DNA from: Nocardioides sp. S-1144
GTDB taxonomy: Bacteria > Actinomycetota > Actinomycetes > Propionibacteriales > Nocardioidaceae
Direction: 5' to 3'
Length of the DNA stretch: 64,000 nucleotides
NCBI RefSeq assembly: GCF_005954645.2
Contig: NZ_CP040695.2
Coordinates: 1,364,001 to 1,428,000 of the forward strand
The translations under genes and the position numbers were made by a program. Shown in pieces: positions 23,221 through 33,973 of the stretch. Each line of letters begins with the position of its first letter. Position 1 is the stretch's first letter. The notes under the pieces are model-generated. The model was not told the DNA's origin. It was given only the letters and a program-made list of their open reading frames with translations, and made no database searches.

Positions 23221-23233
23221 TAGGTTGGACCGG
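23221..23233 (+). promoter_or_regulatory. Putative leaderless promoter -10 of the M20 amidohydrolase gene
   Basis: TAGGTT (23221-23226) lies 7 nt before the ATG at 23234. No ribosome binding site is present, which favours this start over the TTG at 23225. Confidence 0.4.
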
Positions 23234-24445
23234 ATGCCCGACCACCTCTCCTCGCTCATCGCCGACGTCGTCACCAAGTACGCCGGCGAGCTCGTCGACC
23301 TGCGCCGAGACCTCCACGCCCACCCCGAGCTCTCGTGGGCGGAGTCCCGGACGACCGACCTGGTCGCGCAGCGCGTCGAGGCCGCGGGCTGGCGGGTCAC
23401 GCTGCCGTCGCCGACCGGCGTGGTCGCCGACATCGGCCCCGCCGAGGGAGGCCCGGCCATCGCGCTGCGGGCCGACATCGACGCCCTGCCCGTCCAGGAC
23501 GTCTCCGACGTGCCCTGGCAGAGCACCGTGCCGGGCGTCGCGCACGCCTGCGGCCACGACGTCCACACCACCAGCCTCGTCGGGGCCGCGCTCGCCCTCG
23601 GGGAGCTCCACGAGCGCGGTGAGCTGCCCGGCCGGGTGCGGCTGCTCTTCCAGCCGGCCGAGGAGGTGATGCCGGGCGGTGCCCGCCAGCTCGTCGCCGA
23701 CGGCCACCTCGAGGGGATCGACCGGATCTTCGCCCTGCACTGCGACCCGAACGTCGACGTCGGCCGGGTCGGCCTGCGCTCCGGCGCGCTGACCAGCGCC
23801 GCCGACAAGATCGAGGTCCACCTCGAGGGCACCGGCGGACACACGTCGCGGCCCCACCTCACCGGCGACCTCACCTTCGCCCTGGCCAAGGTGACCAGCG
23901 AGCTCCCCGCCGTCCTGAGCCGCCGGATGGACCCGCGTGCCGGGGTCAGCGTGGTGTGGGGCGTCGTCCGGGCCGGCTCGGCGCCCAACGTCATCCCCGA
24001 CCGCGGGCTGGTCGCCGGCACCGTGCGGATCCTCGACGCCGTGGCCTGGTCCGAGTGCGAGGCGATCATCCGCGAGGCCATCCACGACATCGTGCGCCCC
24101 TACGGCGTCACCGCCACGGTCAACTACCTCCAGGGCGTGCCGCCGGTGGTCAACGACGCCGGCTCCAACGCGATCCTGGCCGCCGCCGTCCGCGAGGCGC
24201 TCGGCACCGCCGGCCAGACCGCGGTGCCGCAGAGCCTGGGCGGCGAGGACTTCGGCTGGTACCTCGAGCACGTCCCGGGCGCCATGTTCCGCCTCGGCAC
24301 CCGCACCCCCGGCGGGGCGACCTACGACCTGCACCAGGGCAACCTGCAGGTCGACGAGCGCGCCATCGGCATCGGCGCGCGGGTGCTGGCCGGGGCGGCG
24401 CTCGGCTCGATCGTCTCGCCCGGCCTGGGCTCGGGCTCGGCCTAG
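23234..24445 (+). CDS. M20-family amidohydrolase (AmiA/HipO-like)
   Basis: A 403-residue cytoplasmic zinc/manganese amidohydrolase of the hippurate hydrolase/N-acyl amino acid deacylase type. Metal and catalytic residues are C106-G-H108-x2-H111, the catalytic pair E143-E144 and H169. A late H in SLGGEDFGWYLEHVPG and TYDLHQGN completes the site. The dimerisation (lid) domain is inserted around residues 185-300. It cleaves an N-acyl bond of an amino acid conjugate; the substrate is unknown. In M. tuberculosis similar genes (amiA1/amiB1) sit near deoD and pmmB, as here. A strong hairpin follows. Confidence 0.9.
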   Translation: MPDHLSSLIADVVTKYAGELVDLRRDLHAHPELSWAESRTTDLVAQRVEAAGWRVTLPSPTGVVADIGPAEGGPAIALRADIDALPVQDVSDVPWQSTVPGVAHACGHDVHTTSLVGAALALGELHERGELPGRVRLLFQPAEEVMPGGARQLVADGHLEGIDRIFALHCDPNVDVGRVGLRSGALTSAADKIEVHLEGTGGHTSRPHLTGDLTFALAKVTSELPAVLSRRMDPRAGVSVVWGVVRAGSAPNVIPDRGLVAGTVRILDAVAWSECEAIIREAIHDIVRPYGVTATVNYLQGVPPVVNDAGSNAILAAAVREALGTAGQTAVPQSLGGEDFGWYLEHVPGAMFRLGTRTPGGATYDLHQGNLQVDERAIGIGARVLAGAALGSIVSPGLGSGSA

Positions 24446-24453
24446 ACGTGCCG

Positions 24454-24486
24454 GACGCCCCGTCCTCGCGGGGAGGACGGGGCGTC
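24454..24486. terminator. Bidirectional hairpin terminator between convergent operons
   Basis: GACGCCCCGTCCTC (24454-24467) and GAGGACGGGGCGTC (24473-24486) form a perfect 14-bp stem with a 5-nt loop. It lies between the stop codons of the amidohydrolase gene and the nucleoside permease gene. No T-tract is present on either side. Confidence 0.7.
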
Positions 24487-24505
24487 GCGGGCGGTGCTGC
24501 GGGCG

Positions 24506-25803
24506 CTAGGCCTTGCGGTAGGGCAGCCCCACCGCGGCCGGCCCCCGCGAGCGGCCCACCAGGCCGGCGACGGCGAAGACCGTCACGACGTAGGGGAGCA
24601 TCAGCATGAACTGGCTCGGCACCGGCGAGCCGATGACCGACAGCACGCCCTGCAGGTTGGAGGCGAAGCCGAACAGCAGGGCGGCCAGGGTGGCCCGGAT
24701 CGGGTCCCACTTGCCGAAGATGACCGCGGCGAGCGCGATGTAGCCCGCGCCGCCGGTCATCTCCCGGTTGAAGCCCTGCACCGAGACGAGGGTGTAGAAC
24801 GCGCCGCCGAGGCCGGCGATCGCGCCCGCCAGCAGGATCGTCTTGTAGCGCGTCGCGACGACGTTGATGCCGACCGTGTCGGCGGCCTTCGGGTGCTCGC
24901 CGACGGCGCGGACCCGCAGGCCCCACCGCGTCTTGTAGAGCGCCCAGGTGACCACCGCGACCGCGACGTAGAGCAGGTAGACGATGACCGTCTGCCGGAA
25001 CAGGATCGCTCCCACGACCGGGATGTCGCCCAGGACCGGGATCGTGATCGCGCTCAGGCGGGGCGGGGAGTTGAGCGACTCGGCGTTGGGGGCGAGGACC
25101 TGCGAGAACATGAAACTGGTGACGCCGATGACGAGCACGTTGAGCACGACGCCGACGATGACCTGGTCGACGTAGTAGCTGATCGCGAAGACCCCGAGGA
25201 TCACCGCGACCAGGGCGCCGGCCACCATCGCACCGAGCATGCCGGCCCAGGTGGAGCCCACGACCGAGGCGGTCAGCGCCGCGGCGAAGGCCCCGGCGAG
25301 CAGCTGGCCGTCGATGGCGATGTTCACCACGCCGGCCCGCTCGCCGAGCACCCCGCCGAGGGCGCCGAACACGAGGGGGACGGCGAGGGCCACCGACCCG
25401 CTCAGCAGGCCCACGAGCGGCACCGTGCCGCCGGCGGCGGCCCAGGTGAGGAACCCGGTCATGGCCACGACGGCGAAGACGATCGGCAGCCACGTCGGCA
25501 CCCGGAGCCGGGCGAGGTAGCGGCGCACCGCCTCCGCGGTGCACAGCGCCATCACGACCAGCGCGGCGATCGCGGTGCCCATCACCGGCACCGTGATCTC
25601 GGGCAGCTCGAAGAGGTCGTCGCGGGAGGCGAGCCGGTAGGTGGTGTCACCGCTCTGCGAGCCGAGGAACACCGCGAGGCCGAGGCCGACGGTCAGCAGC
25701 CCGAGCACGACGGCGACCTTGGGGCTGACGACGGTGACGACCCGGGCCTCGTCGGTCACCGGCTCGTCGGGGATCTCGACGGCGGGGCCGTTCTCGGTCG
25801 TGC

Positions 25804-25807
<4 letters not shown>
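24506..25807 (-). CDS. Nucleoside ABC transporter permease 2
   Basis: A 433-residue membrane permease of the BPD_transp_2 family, with about ten hydrophobic helices. Diagnostic segments are VFGALGGVLGERAGVVNIAIDG (helix 4 loop) and RWGLRVRAVGEHPKAADTVGIN (the EAA-like coupling loop). They place it with the second permease of BMP-type nucleoside importers (YufQ/NupC). The GTG start at 25807 overlaps the stop of the upstream permease gene (ATGTGA), so an apparent fusion of the two frames is only an open-frame coincidence. It is the last gene of the four-gene uptake operon. Confidence 0.9.
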
Positions 25808-27110
<1,303 letters not shown>

Positions 27111-27114
<4 letters not shown>

Positions 27115-28625
27115 GCGACCACCTCGGCGGGACGCTCGCCGGTCATCATCAGGCCCAGCACGTCGCGCGGGGTGTCGGCCGGCACGATGCCGACGATCTG
27201 TCCTCGGTACAACACCATGATCCTGTCTGCCAGCGCGACGACCTCGTCGAGCTCGGTGGAGACCACGACGACCGGGATCCCGGAGTCGCGCGTGGCCACG
27301 ACCTGCTTGTGGATGAACTCGATCGAGCCGACGTCGACCCCGCGGGTCGGCTGGGCGGCGACGAGCAGGCGCAGGTCGCGGGACAGCTCGCGGGCCACCA
27401 CGACCTTCTGCTGGTTGCCACCGGAGAGCGTGCCGGCCTTCGCGGAGATGCCGGGGGCGCGGACGTCGTACTCGGTGAACTTCTCCCGGGCGAACGCCGC
27501 GAGCCGGCCGCGCTGCACTGAGCCCAGCTTGACGAACGGCGCACCGAAGCTCCGGTCGAGCATCAGGTTCTCGGCGACCGAGAACGTGCCGACCAGGCCG
27601 TCGACCTGCCGGTCCTCGGGGATGAACCCGACGCCGGCGTCGAGGATCTGGCGCACGGAGCGACCGTGCAGGCGCTTGCCGTCGAGGGTGATGGAGCCGC
27701 GGACGTGGGTCTGGAGCCCGAGCAGCGCCTCGGTCAGCTCGGTCTGCCCGTTGCCCTGGACGCCGGCCACGGCGAGCACCTCGCCGGCGCGCACCGAGAA
27801 GCTGACGTCGTTGACGTGCACCAGCCCGTGGAGGTCGGTCACGGTGAGGTGCTCGACGACCAGGGCCTCCTTGCCGAGCTCGGGCTGCTCCTTGTGCACC
27901 GTCAGCTCCACGGGCCGGCCCACCATGAGGGCGGCGAGTTCGGCGTTGCTGGCGGCGGGGTCGGCCTCGCCGACCACCTTGCCGCGCCGGATGACGGTGA
28001 TCCGGTCGGCCACGGCGCGCACCTCGCGCAGCTTGTGGGTGATGAAGACGATCGCGACGCCCGACTCCTTGAGCTGGCGCATGATCCCCATGAGCTCGTC
28101 GGTCTCCTGCGGCGTCAGCACGGCGGTCGGCTCGTCGAAGACGAGGACGCGGGCGTCGCGGGAGAGAGCCTTGATGATCTCGACGCGTTGCTGGACGCCG
28201 ACGGGGAGGTCCTCGACGACGGCGTCGGGGGAGACGTGGAACCCGAAGCGGTCGGAGATCTCGCGGACCCGGCGCCGGGCGGCGTCGAGGTCGAGGGAGC
28301 CGGCGAAGCCGGTGGACTCGTTGCCGAGCATCACGTTCTCGGCGACGGTGAAGACGGGGACCAGCATGAAGTGCTGGTGGACCATGCCGATGCCGGCGGC
28401 GATCGCGTCGCCCGGGCCGGAGAAGTGCTGGACCGTGCCGTCGAGGACGATCTCGCCCTCGTCGGCCTGGTAGAGGCCGTAGAGGACGTTCATCAGCGTC
28501 GACTTGCCGGCGCCGTTCTCCCCGAGCAGGCAGTGGACCTCGCCCGGCTCGACGGTCAGGGAGATCCGGTCGTTGGCGACGAGGGCACCGAAGCGTTTGG
28601 TGATGTCGCGCAGGGCGAGCTGCAT
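27111..28625 (-). CDS. Nucleoside ABC transporter ATP-binding protein (two ATPase domains)
   Basis: A 504-residue double ATPase of the sugar/nucleoside importer type (RbsA/YufO-like). Domain 1 has Walker [10 protein letters not shown] (35-43), the Q-loop segment [11 protein letters not shown], signature [11 protein letters not shown] and Walker [12 protein letters not shown]. Domain 2 is degenerate at Walker A ([10 protein letters not shown]) and keeps [14 protein letters not shown]. This asymmetry is normal for the family. ATG 28625 is chosen over ATG 28634 because TAGGAT lies 7 nt before 28625. It energises uptake of nucleosides delivered by the BMP lipoprotein encoded upstream. Confidence 0.93.
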
Positions 28626-28638
28626 GGGGCGCATCCTA
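28626..28638 (-). promoter_or_regulatory. Putative leaderless promoter -10 of the ATPase gene
   Basis: On the minus strand TAGGAT (28638-28633) stands 7 nt before the ATG at 28625. It would give the ATPase-permease genes a transcript separate from that of the binding-protein gene, which ends in a hairpin. Confidence 0.4.
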
Positions 28639-28786
28639 GTGGTGTGCGTGCGTGAGGCGTGGGTCGTCGGACGGGCTCGCGGAGCCCGTCGCGGGCGGCG
28701 TCGCGAGGTGCCTACCACGGCTGCGCGACGCGGCACAAGGACGCGTGGGGGTCACCGAGGTGCTGGGCGACCGCTCCGGGAAAGGC

Positions 28787-28821
28787 AGGAGGGAGGCCGG
28801 CCGGGGCCGGACCTCCCTCCT
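28787..28821 (-). terminator. Hairpin terminator after the BMP lipoprotein gene
   Basis: AGGAGGGAGG (28787-28796) pairs with CCTCCCTCCT (28812-28821), and the inner CGGCC/GGCCG arms extend the stem. It lies 16 bp beyond the lipoprotein stop codon. It may attenuate rather than end transcription, giving more binding protein than transporter. Confidence 0.6.
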
Positions 28822-28836
28822 GTCCTCAGCGGTGGA

Positions 28837-29922
28837 TCAGGGGGTCAGGTACGACGTCACCGGGATGGAGCCGTCGATGATGCCGGCCTTGATCTCGTCG
28901 AGCTCGCCCTGCAGCGACTCGTTGACCTCGGTCTCGAAGTTGTGGAACGGGGCGATCGCGACGCCGTCGTTCTCGAGGGTGCCGACATAGGCCTCGGCGT
29001 CGAACTCGTCGTTGCCGGCGGCCATGATGGCGTCGTAGGTCGAGACGTCCATGTTCTTCATGATCGAGGTCAGGATGACGTCCTGCGTCTTCGGGTCGCT
29101 CTCGAAGACGTCGGCGTCGGTGCCGACCATGACGGCGTCGGAGCCCGAGTCGGCGATCGCGGTGAGCGCGCCCTCGTAGATCGGGCCGCCGACGGGCAGG
29201 ATGACGTCGACGTCCTGGCCGAGGATCTGGGTGGCGGTGTTGGTGGCCTTCTCGTTGGCCTCGAAGCCACCGGTGAAGGAGCCGTTCTCGCCGTCCCAGC
29301 CGGCGACCTTGACGTCGGCGCCCTTCTGCTCGTTGTAGTACTCGACGCCCTGGCGGTAGCCGTCCATGAAGATCGTCACGGTCGGGAACGGCTGGCCGCC
29401 GTAGGTGCCGACGGTGCCGGTCTTGGAGTAGTCGGCGGCGGCGTAGCCGGCCAGGAACGCGGCCTGGGCGGTGTCGTAGAGGAGCGGCTTGATGTTGTCC
29501 GCGTCCTTGGTGCCGTCGAAGTCGTTGTCGGCGGCGTCGTCGATGAGGATGTACTCGATGTCGGGGTTGGCCTTGGCCGACTCGACGGTGGCCGCCGAGA
29601 GCGCGAAGCCGACGGTGACGATGGCGTCGCAGCCCTGGTCGACGAGGTTGGTGAGGTTGGGGGCGTAGTCGTTCTCGCTGTTGGACTCGACGTCCTTGTA
29701 CTCCGCGCCGAGCTCGTCGGCGGCCTTGACCAGGCCCTCGAAGCCGAGCTGGTTGAAGGACTTGTCGTCGAAGCCACCGGCGTCGGAGACGATGCACGGG
29801 AGGAAGTCGGTCTTCGTCTCGTCGTCACCGGCCGAGTCGTCGGGGGCGTCGCCACACGCGACGAGGGCGCTGGCCAGGGTGAGCGCCGAGATTCCGCCGA
29901 GGACGGACTTCCTGATCTTCAT
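28837..29922 (-). CDS. BMP-family nucleoside-binding lipoprotein
   Basis: A 361-residue surface lipoprotein. The signal MKIRKSVLGGISALTLASAL ends in the lipobox LVA-C23. The mature part is a Med/PnrA-like periplasmic-binding fold: IVSDAGGFDDKSFNQLGFEG, then VTVGFALSAATVESAKANPD and DVILPVGGPIYEGALTAI. The DxGGFDDKSFNQ segment is diagnostic of BMP proteins that bind purine and other nucleosides. A strong GGAGG ribosome site precedes the ATG. It feeds the ATPase/permease complex encoded downstream. The region up to cdd carries palindromes that may be operators. Confidence 0.93.
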   Translation of the reverse strand: MKIRKSVLGGISALTLASALVACGDAPDDSAGDDETKTDFLPCIVSDAGGFDDKSFNQLGFEGLVKAADELGAEYKDVESNSENDYAPNLTNLVDQGCDAIVTVGFALSAATVESAKANPDIEYILIDDAADNDFDGTKDADNIKPLLYDTAQAAFLAGYAAADYSKTGTVGTYGGQPFPTVTIFMDGYRQGVEYYNEQKGADVKVAGWDGENGSFTGGFEANEKATNTATQILGQDVDVILPVGGPIYEGALTAIADSGSDAVMVGTDADVFESDPKTQDVILTSIMKNMDVSTYDAIMAAGNDEFDAEAYVGTLENDGVAIAPFHNFETEVNESLQGELDEIKAGIIDGSIPVTSYLTP

Positions 29923-29974
29923 ACGTGGTGCCTCCAGATCTCCTGCCCCCGGAGTGGGTGCAGCGCGGTCGGTC

Positions 29975-30038
29975 ACGCTACGCGATATCGCGGCCGAAAG
30001 TCTTCCGAAGGCGCGATGTATCGAAACGTTTACCGTAC
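29975..30038. promoter_or_regulatory. Putative promoter and operators of the nucleoside uptake operon
   Basis: CGCGATATCGCG (29981-29992) is a perfect palindrome directly upstream of a minus-strand TAGCGT -10-like hexamer (29980-29975). At 30018-30038, GTATCGAAACGTTTACCGTAC is an imperfect dyad centred on AACGTT, the kind of CG-centred site bound by LacI/GalR-family repressors. The rest of the 274-bp spacer between the lipoprotein gene and cdd shows nothing else clear. Regulator identity is inference. Confidence 0.4.
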
Positions 30039-30196
30039 TGGGATCTTCGGGCCCTCCCGCGGGCTCCGTCGCCCGCCCCGGGACGGCCGCGACGAGGTCA
30101 CCGGGCGGGGTCGGCACGGGTGGCTTGTGCCGGTCGCCGTCGTGCGTCAGGGTGTGTCGCCCGGCGCGAACCGCGCCCCGCCCAGAGGAGCCAGCT

Positions 30197-30604
30197 GTGA
30201 GTGTCGAGCCCGGAGCACCCGTCGACTGGAGCGCGCTGCGCGCCGCCGCCGTCGAGATCGCGCGCCACGCCTACGCGCCCTACAGCCGGTTCCGGGTCGG
30301 CGCCGCCGCGCTGGTCGACGACGGCCGGGTGGTCGTGGGGTGCAACGTCGAGAACGCCGCCTACGGCGTCACCCTCTGCGCGGAGTGCGGGCTGGTCTCC
30401 TCCCTGCACGCCGGCGGCGGCGGCCGGCTGACCCACTTCGTCTGCGTCAACGGCGACGACGACGTGATCATGCCGTGCGGCCGGTGCCGTCAGCTGCTCT
30501 GGGAGCACGGCGGCGCCGAGCTGCTGGTGGAGACCCCGCGCGGGGTGCTGACGATGGCCGAGGTGCTGCCGCAGGCCTTCGGACCCGAGGACCTCGGCCA
30601 GTAG
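30197..30604 (+). CDS. cdd: Cytidine deaminase
   Basis: A 135-residue zinc enzyme that hydrolyses cytidine and deoxycytidine to uridine and deoxyuridine. The active site is C61-A-E63 (zinc ligand and proton-shuttling glutamate), with P93-C94-x2-C97 as the remaining zinc ligands. The substrate loop is FRVGAAALVDDGRVVVGCNVENAAYG. It is the short homotetrameric form. GTG at 30197 is supported by AGAGGAG 6 nt upstream. It lies 10 bp before the pyrimidine phosphorylase gene, so deamination and phosphorolysis are encoded together. Confidence 0.95.
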   Translation: MSVEPGAPVDWSALRAAAVEIARHAYAPYSRFRVGAAALVDDGRVVVGCNVENAAYGVTLCAECGLVSSLHAGGGGRLTHFVCVNGDDDVIMPCGRCRQLLWEHGGAELLVETPRGVLTMAEVLPQAFGPEDLGQ

Positions 30605-30614
30605 GGTCGCGCCC
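30602..30614 (+). promoter_or_regulatory. Putative leaderless promoter -10 of deoA
   Basis: TAGGGT (30602-30607) overlaps the cdd stop codon and is followed by 7 nt and the ATG at 30615. Confidence 0.4.
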
Positions 30615-31898
30615 ATGAGTGCCCACGACGCCGTCGAGATCATCACCGCCAAGCGCGACCGCGGGGAGCTGAGCGACAGCCAGATCGACTGGGTGGTCGA
30701 CGCCTACACCCGCGGCGACGTCGCCGACGAGCAGATGTCGGCCCTGGCGATGGCGATCCTGCTCAACGGCATGGAGCGGCGCGAGATCGCCCGCTGGACC
30801 GCCGCGATGATCGCGTCGGGGGAGCGGATGGACTTCTCCTCCCTCTCGCGTCCGACGGCCGACAAGCACTCGACCGGTGGGGTGGGCGACAAGATCACGC
30901 TCCCGCTGGCGCCCCTCGTGGCGGCCTGCGGCGTCGCGGTGCCGCAGCTGTCGGGGCGCGGCCTGGGCCACACCGGCGGCACGCTCGACAAGCTCGAGTC
31001 GATCCCGGGCTGGCGCGCGGCGCTGTCGAACGACGAGATGATGGCGCAGCTGGAGTCGGTCGGCGCCGTCATCTGCGCCGCCGGCGACGGGCTGGCGCCG
31101 GCGGACAAGAAGCTCTACGCGCTGCGCGACGTGACCGGCACGGTCGAGGCGATCCCGCTGATCGCCTCCTCGATCATGAGCAAGAAGATCGCCGAGGGCA
31201 CCGGGGCGCTCGTGCTCGACGTCAAGGTCGGCAGCGGCGCCTTCATGAAGGACGTCGCCCGCGCCCGCGAGCTCGCCGAGGTGATGGTCGCGCTGGGCAA
31301 GGACGCCGGGGTCACCACCGTCGCGCTGCTCACCGACATGGGCACCCCGCTCGGCCTCACCGCCGGCAACGCCCTCGAGGTCGCCGAGTCGGTGGAGGTG
31401 CTCGCCGGCGGGGGGCCCGCCGACGTCGTCGAGCTCACCGTGGCGCTGGCCCGCGAGATGCTGACCGCGGCCGGGCGCGACGACGTCGACCCCGCCGACC
31501 GGCTCGCCGACGGCTCGGCCATGGATGCCTGGAAGGCGATGGTCCGCGCCCAGGACGGCGACCCGGACGCCGCGCTGCCGACCGCCCGCGAGTCACACGT
31601 CGTCGTGGCGCCGGCGTCGGGCGTGCTGACCCGGCTCGACGCGATGGCCGTCGGCATGGCCGCCTGGCGCCTCGGCGCCGGCCGTGCCCGCAAGGAGGAC
31701 CCGGTGCAGGCCGGCGCCGGCGTCGTGTGGCACGCCCGCCCCGGCGACGAGGTCACCGCCGGCGAGCCGCTGTTCACGCTGCACACCGACGAGCCGGCCC
31801 GCTTCGAGCGGGCCCTGGCCTCCCTCGACGGCGGCTGGGAGGTCGGCGACGCCGCCGACGTCGTCAAGCAGGACCTGCTGATCGACCGGATCGCCTGA
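30615..31898 (+). CDS. deoA: Thymidine/pyrimidine-nucleoside phosphorylase
   Basis: A 427-residue enzyme that splits thymidine, deoxyuridine or uridine with phosphate into the base and (deoxy)ribose-1-phosphate. The phosphate-binding signature K84-HSTGGVGDK-93 and the downstream SGRGLGHTGGTLDKLESIPG are exact family hallmarks. KIAEGTGALVLDVKVGSGAFMK forms the pyrimidine site. The C-terminal alpha/beta domain with RKEDPVQAGAG is complete. It works after cdd in the same unit. The product deoxyribose-1-phosphate would need a mutase before deoC can use it. Confidence 0.95.
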   Translation: MSAHDAVEIITAKRDRGELSDSQIDWVVDAYTRGDVADEQMSALAMAILLNGMERREIARWTAAMIASGERMDFSSLSRPTADKHSTGGVGDKITLPLAPLVAACGVAVPQLSGRGLGHTGGTLDKLESIPGWRAALSNDEMMAQLESVGAVICAAGDGLAPADKKLYALRDVTGTVEAIPLIASSIMSKKIAEGTGALVLDVKVGSGAFMKDVARARELAEVMVALGKDAGVTTVALLTDMGTPLGLTAGNALEVAESVEVLAGGGPADVVELTVALAREMLTAAGRDDVDPADRLADGSAMDAWKAMVRAQDGDPDAALPTARESHVVVAPASGVLTRLDAMAVGMAAWRLGAGRARKEDPVQAGAGVVWHARPGDEVTAGEPLFTLHTDEPARFERALASLDGGWEVGDAADVVKQDLLIDRIA

Positions 31899-31904
31899 GG
31901 CGCC

Positions 31905-32357
31905 TCAGGGCAGCAGGACGACGACCGTCTCGGCCACGCAGGCCGGCTTGTCGACGCCGTCGATCTCCAGGACGTGCCTCAGGGTGAGCTGCTTGCCGGC
32001 GGGCAGGTCGTCGACGGCGACCAGCGTGACGTGGGCGCGCAGCCGCTGGCCGACCTTGACCGGGTGCGGGAAGCGGACCTTGTTGAGGCCGTAGTTCAGC
32101 TTGGCGCCGGGGGTCTCGAGCGCGAAGACGCTGGTGCCGAGGTGCGGGATCAGCGACAGCGTGAGGTAGCCGTGCGCGACCGGGGCGCCGAAGGGGCCGG
32201 CGTTGGCCCGCTCGACGTCGACGTGGATCCACTGGTGGTCGTCGGTGGCGTCGGCGAACAGGCCGACCCGGTCCTGCTCGATCTCCAGCCAGTCGCCGGT
32301 TCCGAGCTCCTCGCCGACCGCGGCGTCGAGCTCCTCGAGGGTGGTGAAGGTGCGCAT
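31905..32357 (-). CDS. MaoC-family (R)-hydratase
   Basis: A 150-residue single hotdog-domain protein. The hydratase-2 motif is [18 protein letters not shown], containing the catalytic Asp and His (about residues 34-42). [16 protein letters not shown] is the conserved segment that follows. Such proteins hydrate trans-2-enoyl-CoA to (R)-3-hydroxyacyl-CoA, though many actinobacterial paralogues have unknown acyl substrates. A GGAGG ribosome site precedes the ATG. The gene lies between deoA and add but on the opposite strand, and has no evident link to nucleoside metabolism. Confidence 0.9.
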   Translation of the reverse strand: MRTFTTLEELDAAVGEELGTGDWLEIEQDRVGLFADATDDHQWIHVDVERANAGPFGAPVAHGYLTLSLIPHLGTSVFALETPGAKLNYGLNKVRFPHPVKVGQRLRAHVTLVAVDDLPAGKQLTLRHVLEIDGVDKPACVAETVVVLLP

Positions 32358-32400
32358 GGCGGGGCCTCCGTGCCGCGGCAGCGGCGGGCAGACGGGGTGG

Positions 32401-32413
32401 TTGGATGATCGGC
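32401..32413 (+). promoter_or_regulatory. Putative leaderless promoter -10 of add
   Basis: TTGGAT (32401-32406) lies 7 nt before the ATG at 32414. It differs from TANNNT only at its second base. This spacing supports 32414 over the in-frame ATG at 32405. Confidence 0.3.
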
Positions 32414-33487
32414 ATGGAACCTACACGCGAGCAGGTCCGCTCGGCCCCCAAGGTCTTGCTGCACGACCACCTCGACGGCGGCCTGCGGCCCGCGACGATC
32501 CTCGAGCTGGCCAACGAGATCGGCCACCGGCTGCCCACCCACGAGAGCGCGGAGGCGCTGGGTGCCTGGTTCGCCGACGCGGCCGACTCCGGCTCGCTGG
32601 TGCGCTACCTGGAGACCTTCGACCACACGGTCGCGGTGATGCAGAACGGCCCCGCGATCACGCGGGTCGCGCGCGAGTGCGTCGAGGACCTCGCCGCCGA
32701 CGGCGTCGTCTACGCCGAGGTCCGCTACGCCCCCGAGCAGCACGTCGAGCAGGGCCTGACCCTCGACGAGGTCGTCGCCGCCGTCCAGGAGGGCTTCGAG
32801 CAGGGCGTGGCCGCCGCCGGCGGCAGGATCGTGGTGCGTCAGCTGCTCACCGCGATGCGGCACCAGGCCCGGTCGATGGAGATCGCCGAGCTGGCCGTGG
32901 CCTGGCGCGACCGGGGCGTGGCCGGCTTCGACATCGCGGGGGCCGAGGCCGGCTACCCGCCCACCCGTCACCTCGACGCCTTCGAGTACCTCCAGCGCGA
33001 GAACTCCCACTTCACCATCCACGCGGGCGAGGCCTTCGGGCTGCCGTCGATCTGGCAGGCGATCCAGTGGTGCGGCGCCGACCGGCTCGGTCACGGCGTG
33101 CGGATCATCGACGACATCACCGTGCACGACGACGGCTCCGTCGAGCTGGGCCGGCTGGCGTCCTACGTGCGCGACCAGCGGATCCCGCTCGAGATGGCCC
33201 CGGCGTCCAACGTGCAGACCGGGGCGGCGGCCAGCATCGCCGAGCACCCGATCGGGCTGCTCACCGAGCTGCGGTTCCGCGTCACCGTCAACACCGACAA
33301 CCGGCTGATGAGCGGCACCTCGATGACCGACGAGATGGTCGCGCTCGTGGAGGCCTTCGGCTACGGGTTCGCGGACCTGCGCTGGTTCACGATCAACGCG
33401 ATGAAGTCGGCGTTCCTGCCCTTCGACGAGCGGCTCGCGATCATCGACGAGGTCATCAAGCCCGGCTACGCCGCCCTGACGGGCTGA
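32414..33487 (+). CDS. add: Adenosine deaminase
   Basis: A 357-residue zinc TIM-barrel enzyme converting adenosine and deoxyadenosine to inosine and deoxyinosine. Zinc ligands H17-x-H19 (HDHLDGG) open the barrel. IHAGEAFGL carries the third ligand histidine and the catalytic glutamate. RLGHGVRI and [12 protein letters not shown] supply the catalytic histidine and final aspartate. The ATG at 32414 gives the usual start [19 protein letters not shown]; 32405 is an alternative. The last 32 bp overlap the end of the convergent C39-like gene. The product inosine can be phosphorolysed by the PNP encoded at 52 kb. Confidence 0.95.
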   Translation: MEPTREQVRSAPKVLLHDHLDGGLRPATILELANEIGHRLPTHESAEALGAWFADAADSGSLVRYLETFDHTVAVMQNGPAITRVARECVEDLAADGVVYAEVRYAPEQHVEQGLTLDEVVAAVQEGFEQGVAAAGGRIVVRQLLTAMRHQARSMEIAELAVAWRDRGVAGFDIAGAEAGYPPTRHLDAFEYLQRENSHFTIHAGEAFGLPSIWQAIQWCGADRLGHGVRIIDDITVHDDGSVELGRLASYVRDQRIPLEMAPASNVQTGAAASIAEHPIGLLTELRFRVTVNTDNRLMSGTSMTDEMVALVEAFGYGFADLRWFTINAMKSAFLPFDERLAIIDEVIKPGYAALTG

Positions 33488-33959
33488 GGACGAACCAGAC
33501 CGTCGTCCAGCGCCCGAACGGACGCCGCCGCGCGAGCGCCGCGGGGTCGACCTCGACGACCCGGCCCCGCGCCGGGTCGTAGCAGCGCACCGGGTCGTGC
33601 CCGACCACCAGCACCACGTGGCGGGGCAGCCAGCGGTCGCCGACGTAGAGGGCGGCGACGTCGTCCCCGCCGGGCGGGCGCCGCCACCGGACCAGGCGGG
33701 TGCGGTGCCGGACGCCGGTCAGTGCTGTCAGCTCGCGGGTCACCGCCCAGGGCGGGGTGCCGAGCGCGCGGGGCCACGGCACCTGGAGCCGGCCGCGCAG
33801 CCGCGGCCGGGTGAGCCGGCGGTGGGTGCCGAGCACCTCGGCGGCGAACCGCGGGCGCACCCGCTCGGCGTAGGACGGGTCGGCGAGCATCCGGGCCACC
33901 ACCGCGACCGTGGCGCCGCAGGAGCGCTGGTCGGGCTGGCGCAGGCCGGCGGGGTTCAT
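33456..33959 (-). CDS. Papain-like (C39-like) predicted cysteine protease domain protein
   Basis: A 167-residue protein that I assign only by pattern. [17 protein letters not shown] near residues 8-24 looks like the Gln-Cys active-site start of C39-like peptidases. [20 protein letters not shown] near 117-136 supplies the expected His and Asp. It has no signal peptide. ATG 33959 has GGAGG 5 nt upstream. A GTG at 33977, overlapping the kinase stop (GTGA), is possible and would add six residues. Its 3' end overlaps add by 32 bp. It is the last gene of the deoC operon; its role there is unknown. Confidence 0.6.
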   Translation of the reverse strand: MNPAGLRQPDQRSCGATVAVVARMLADPSYAERVRPRFAAEVLGTHRRLTRPRLRGRLQVPWPRALGTPPWAVTRELTALTGVRHRTRLVRWRRPPGGDDVAALYVGDRWLPRHVVLVVGHDPVRCYDPARGRVVEVDPAALARRRPFGRWTTVWFVLSPSGRRSRA

Positions 33960-33973
33960 CGACGCCTCCGCAC

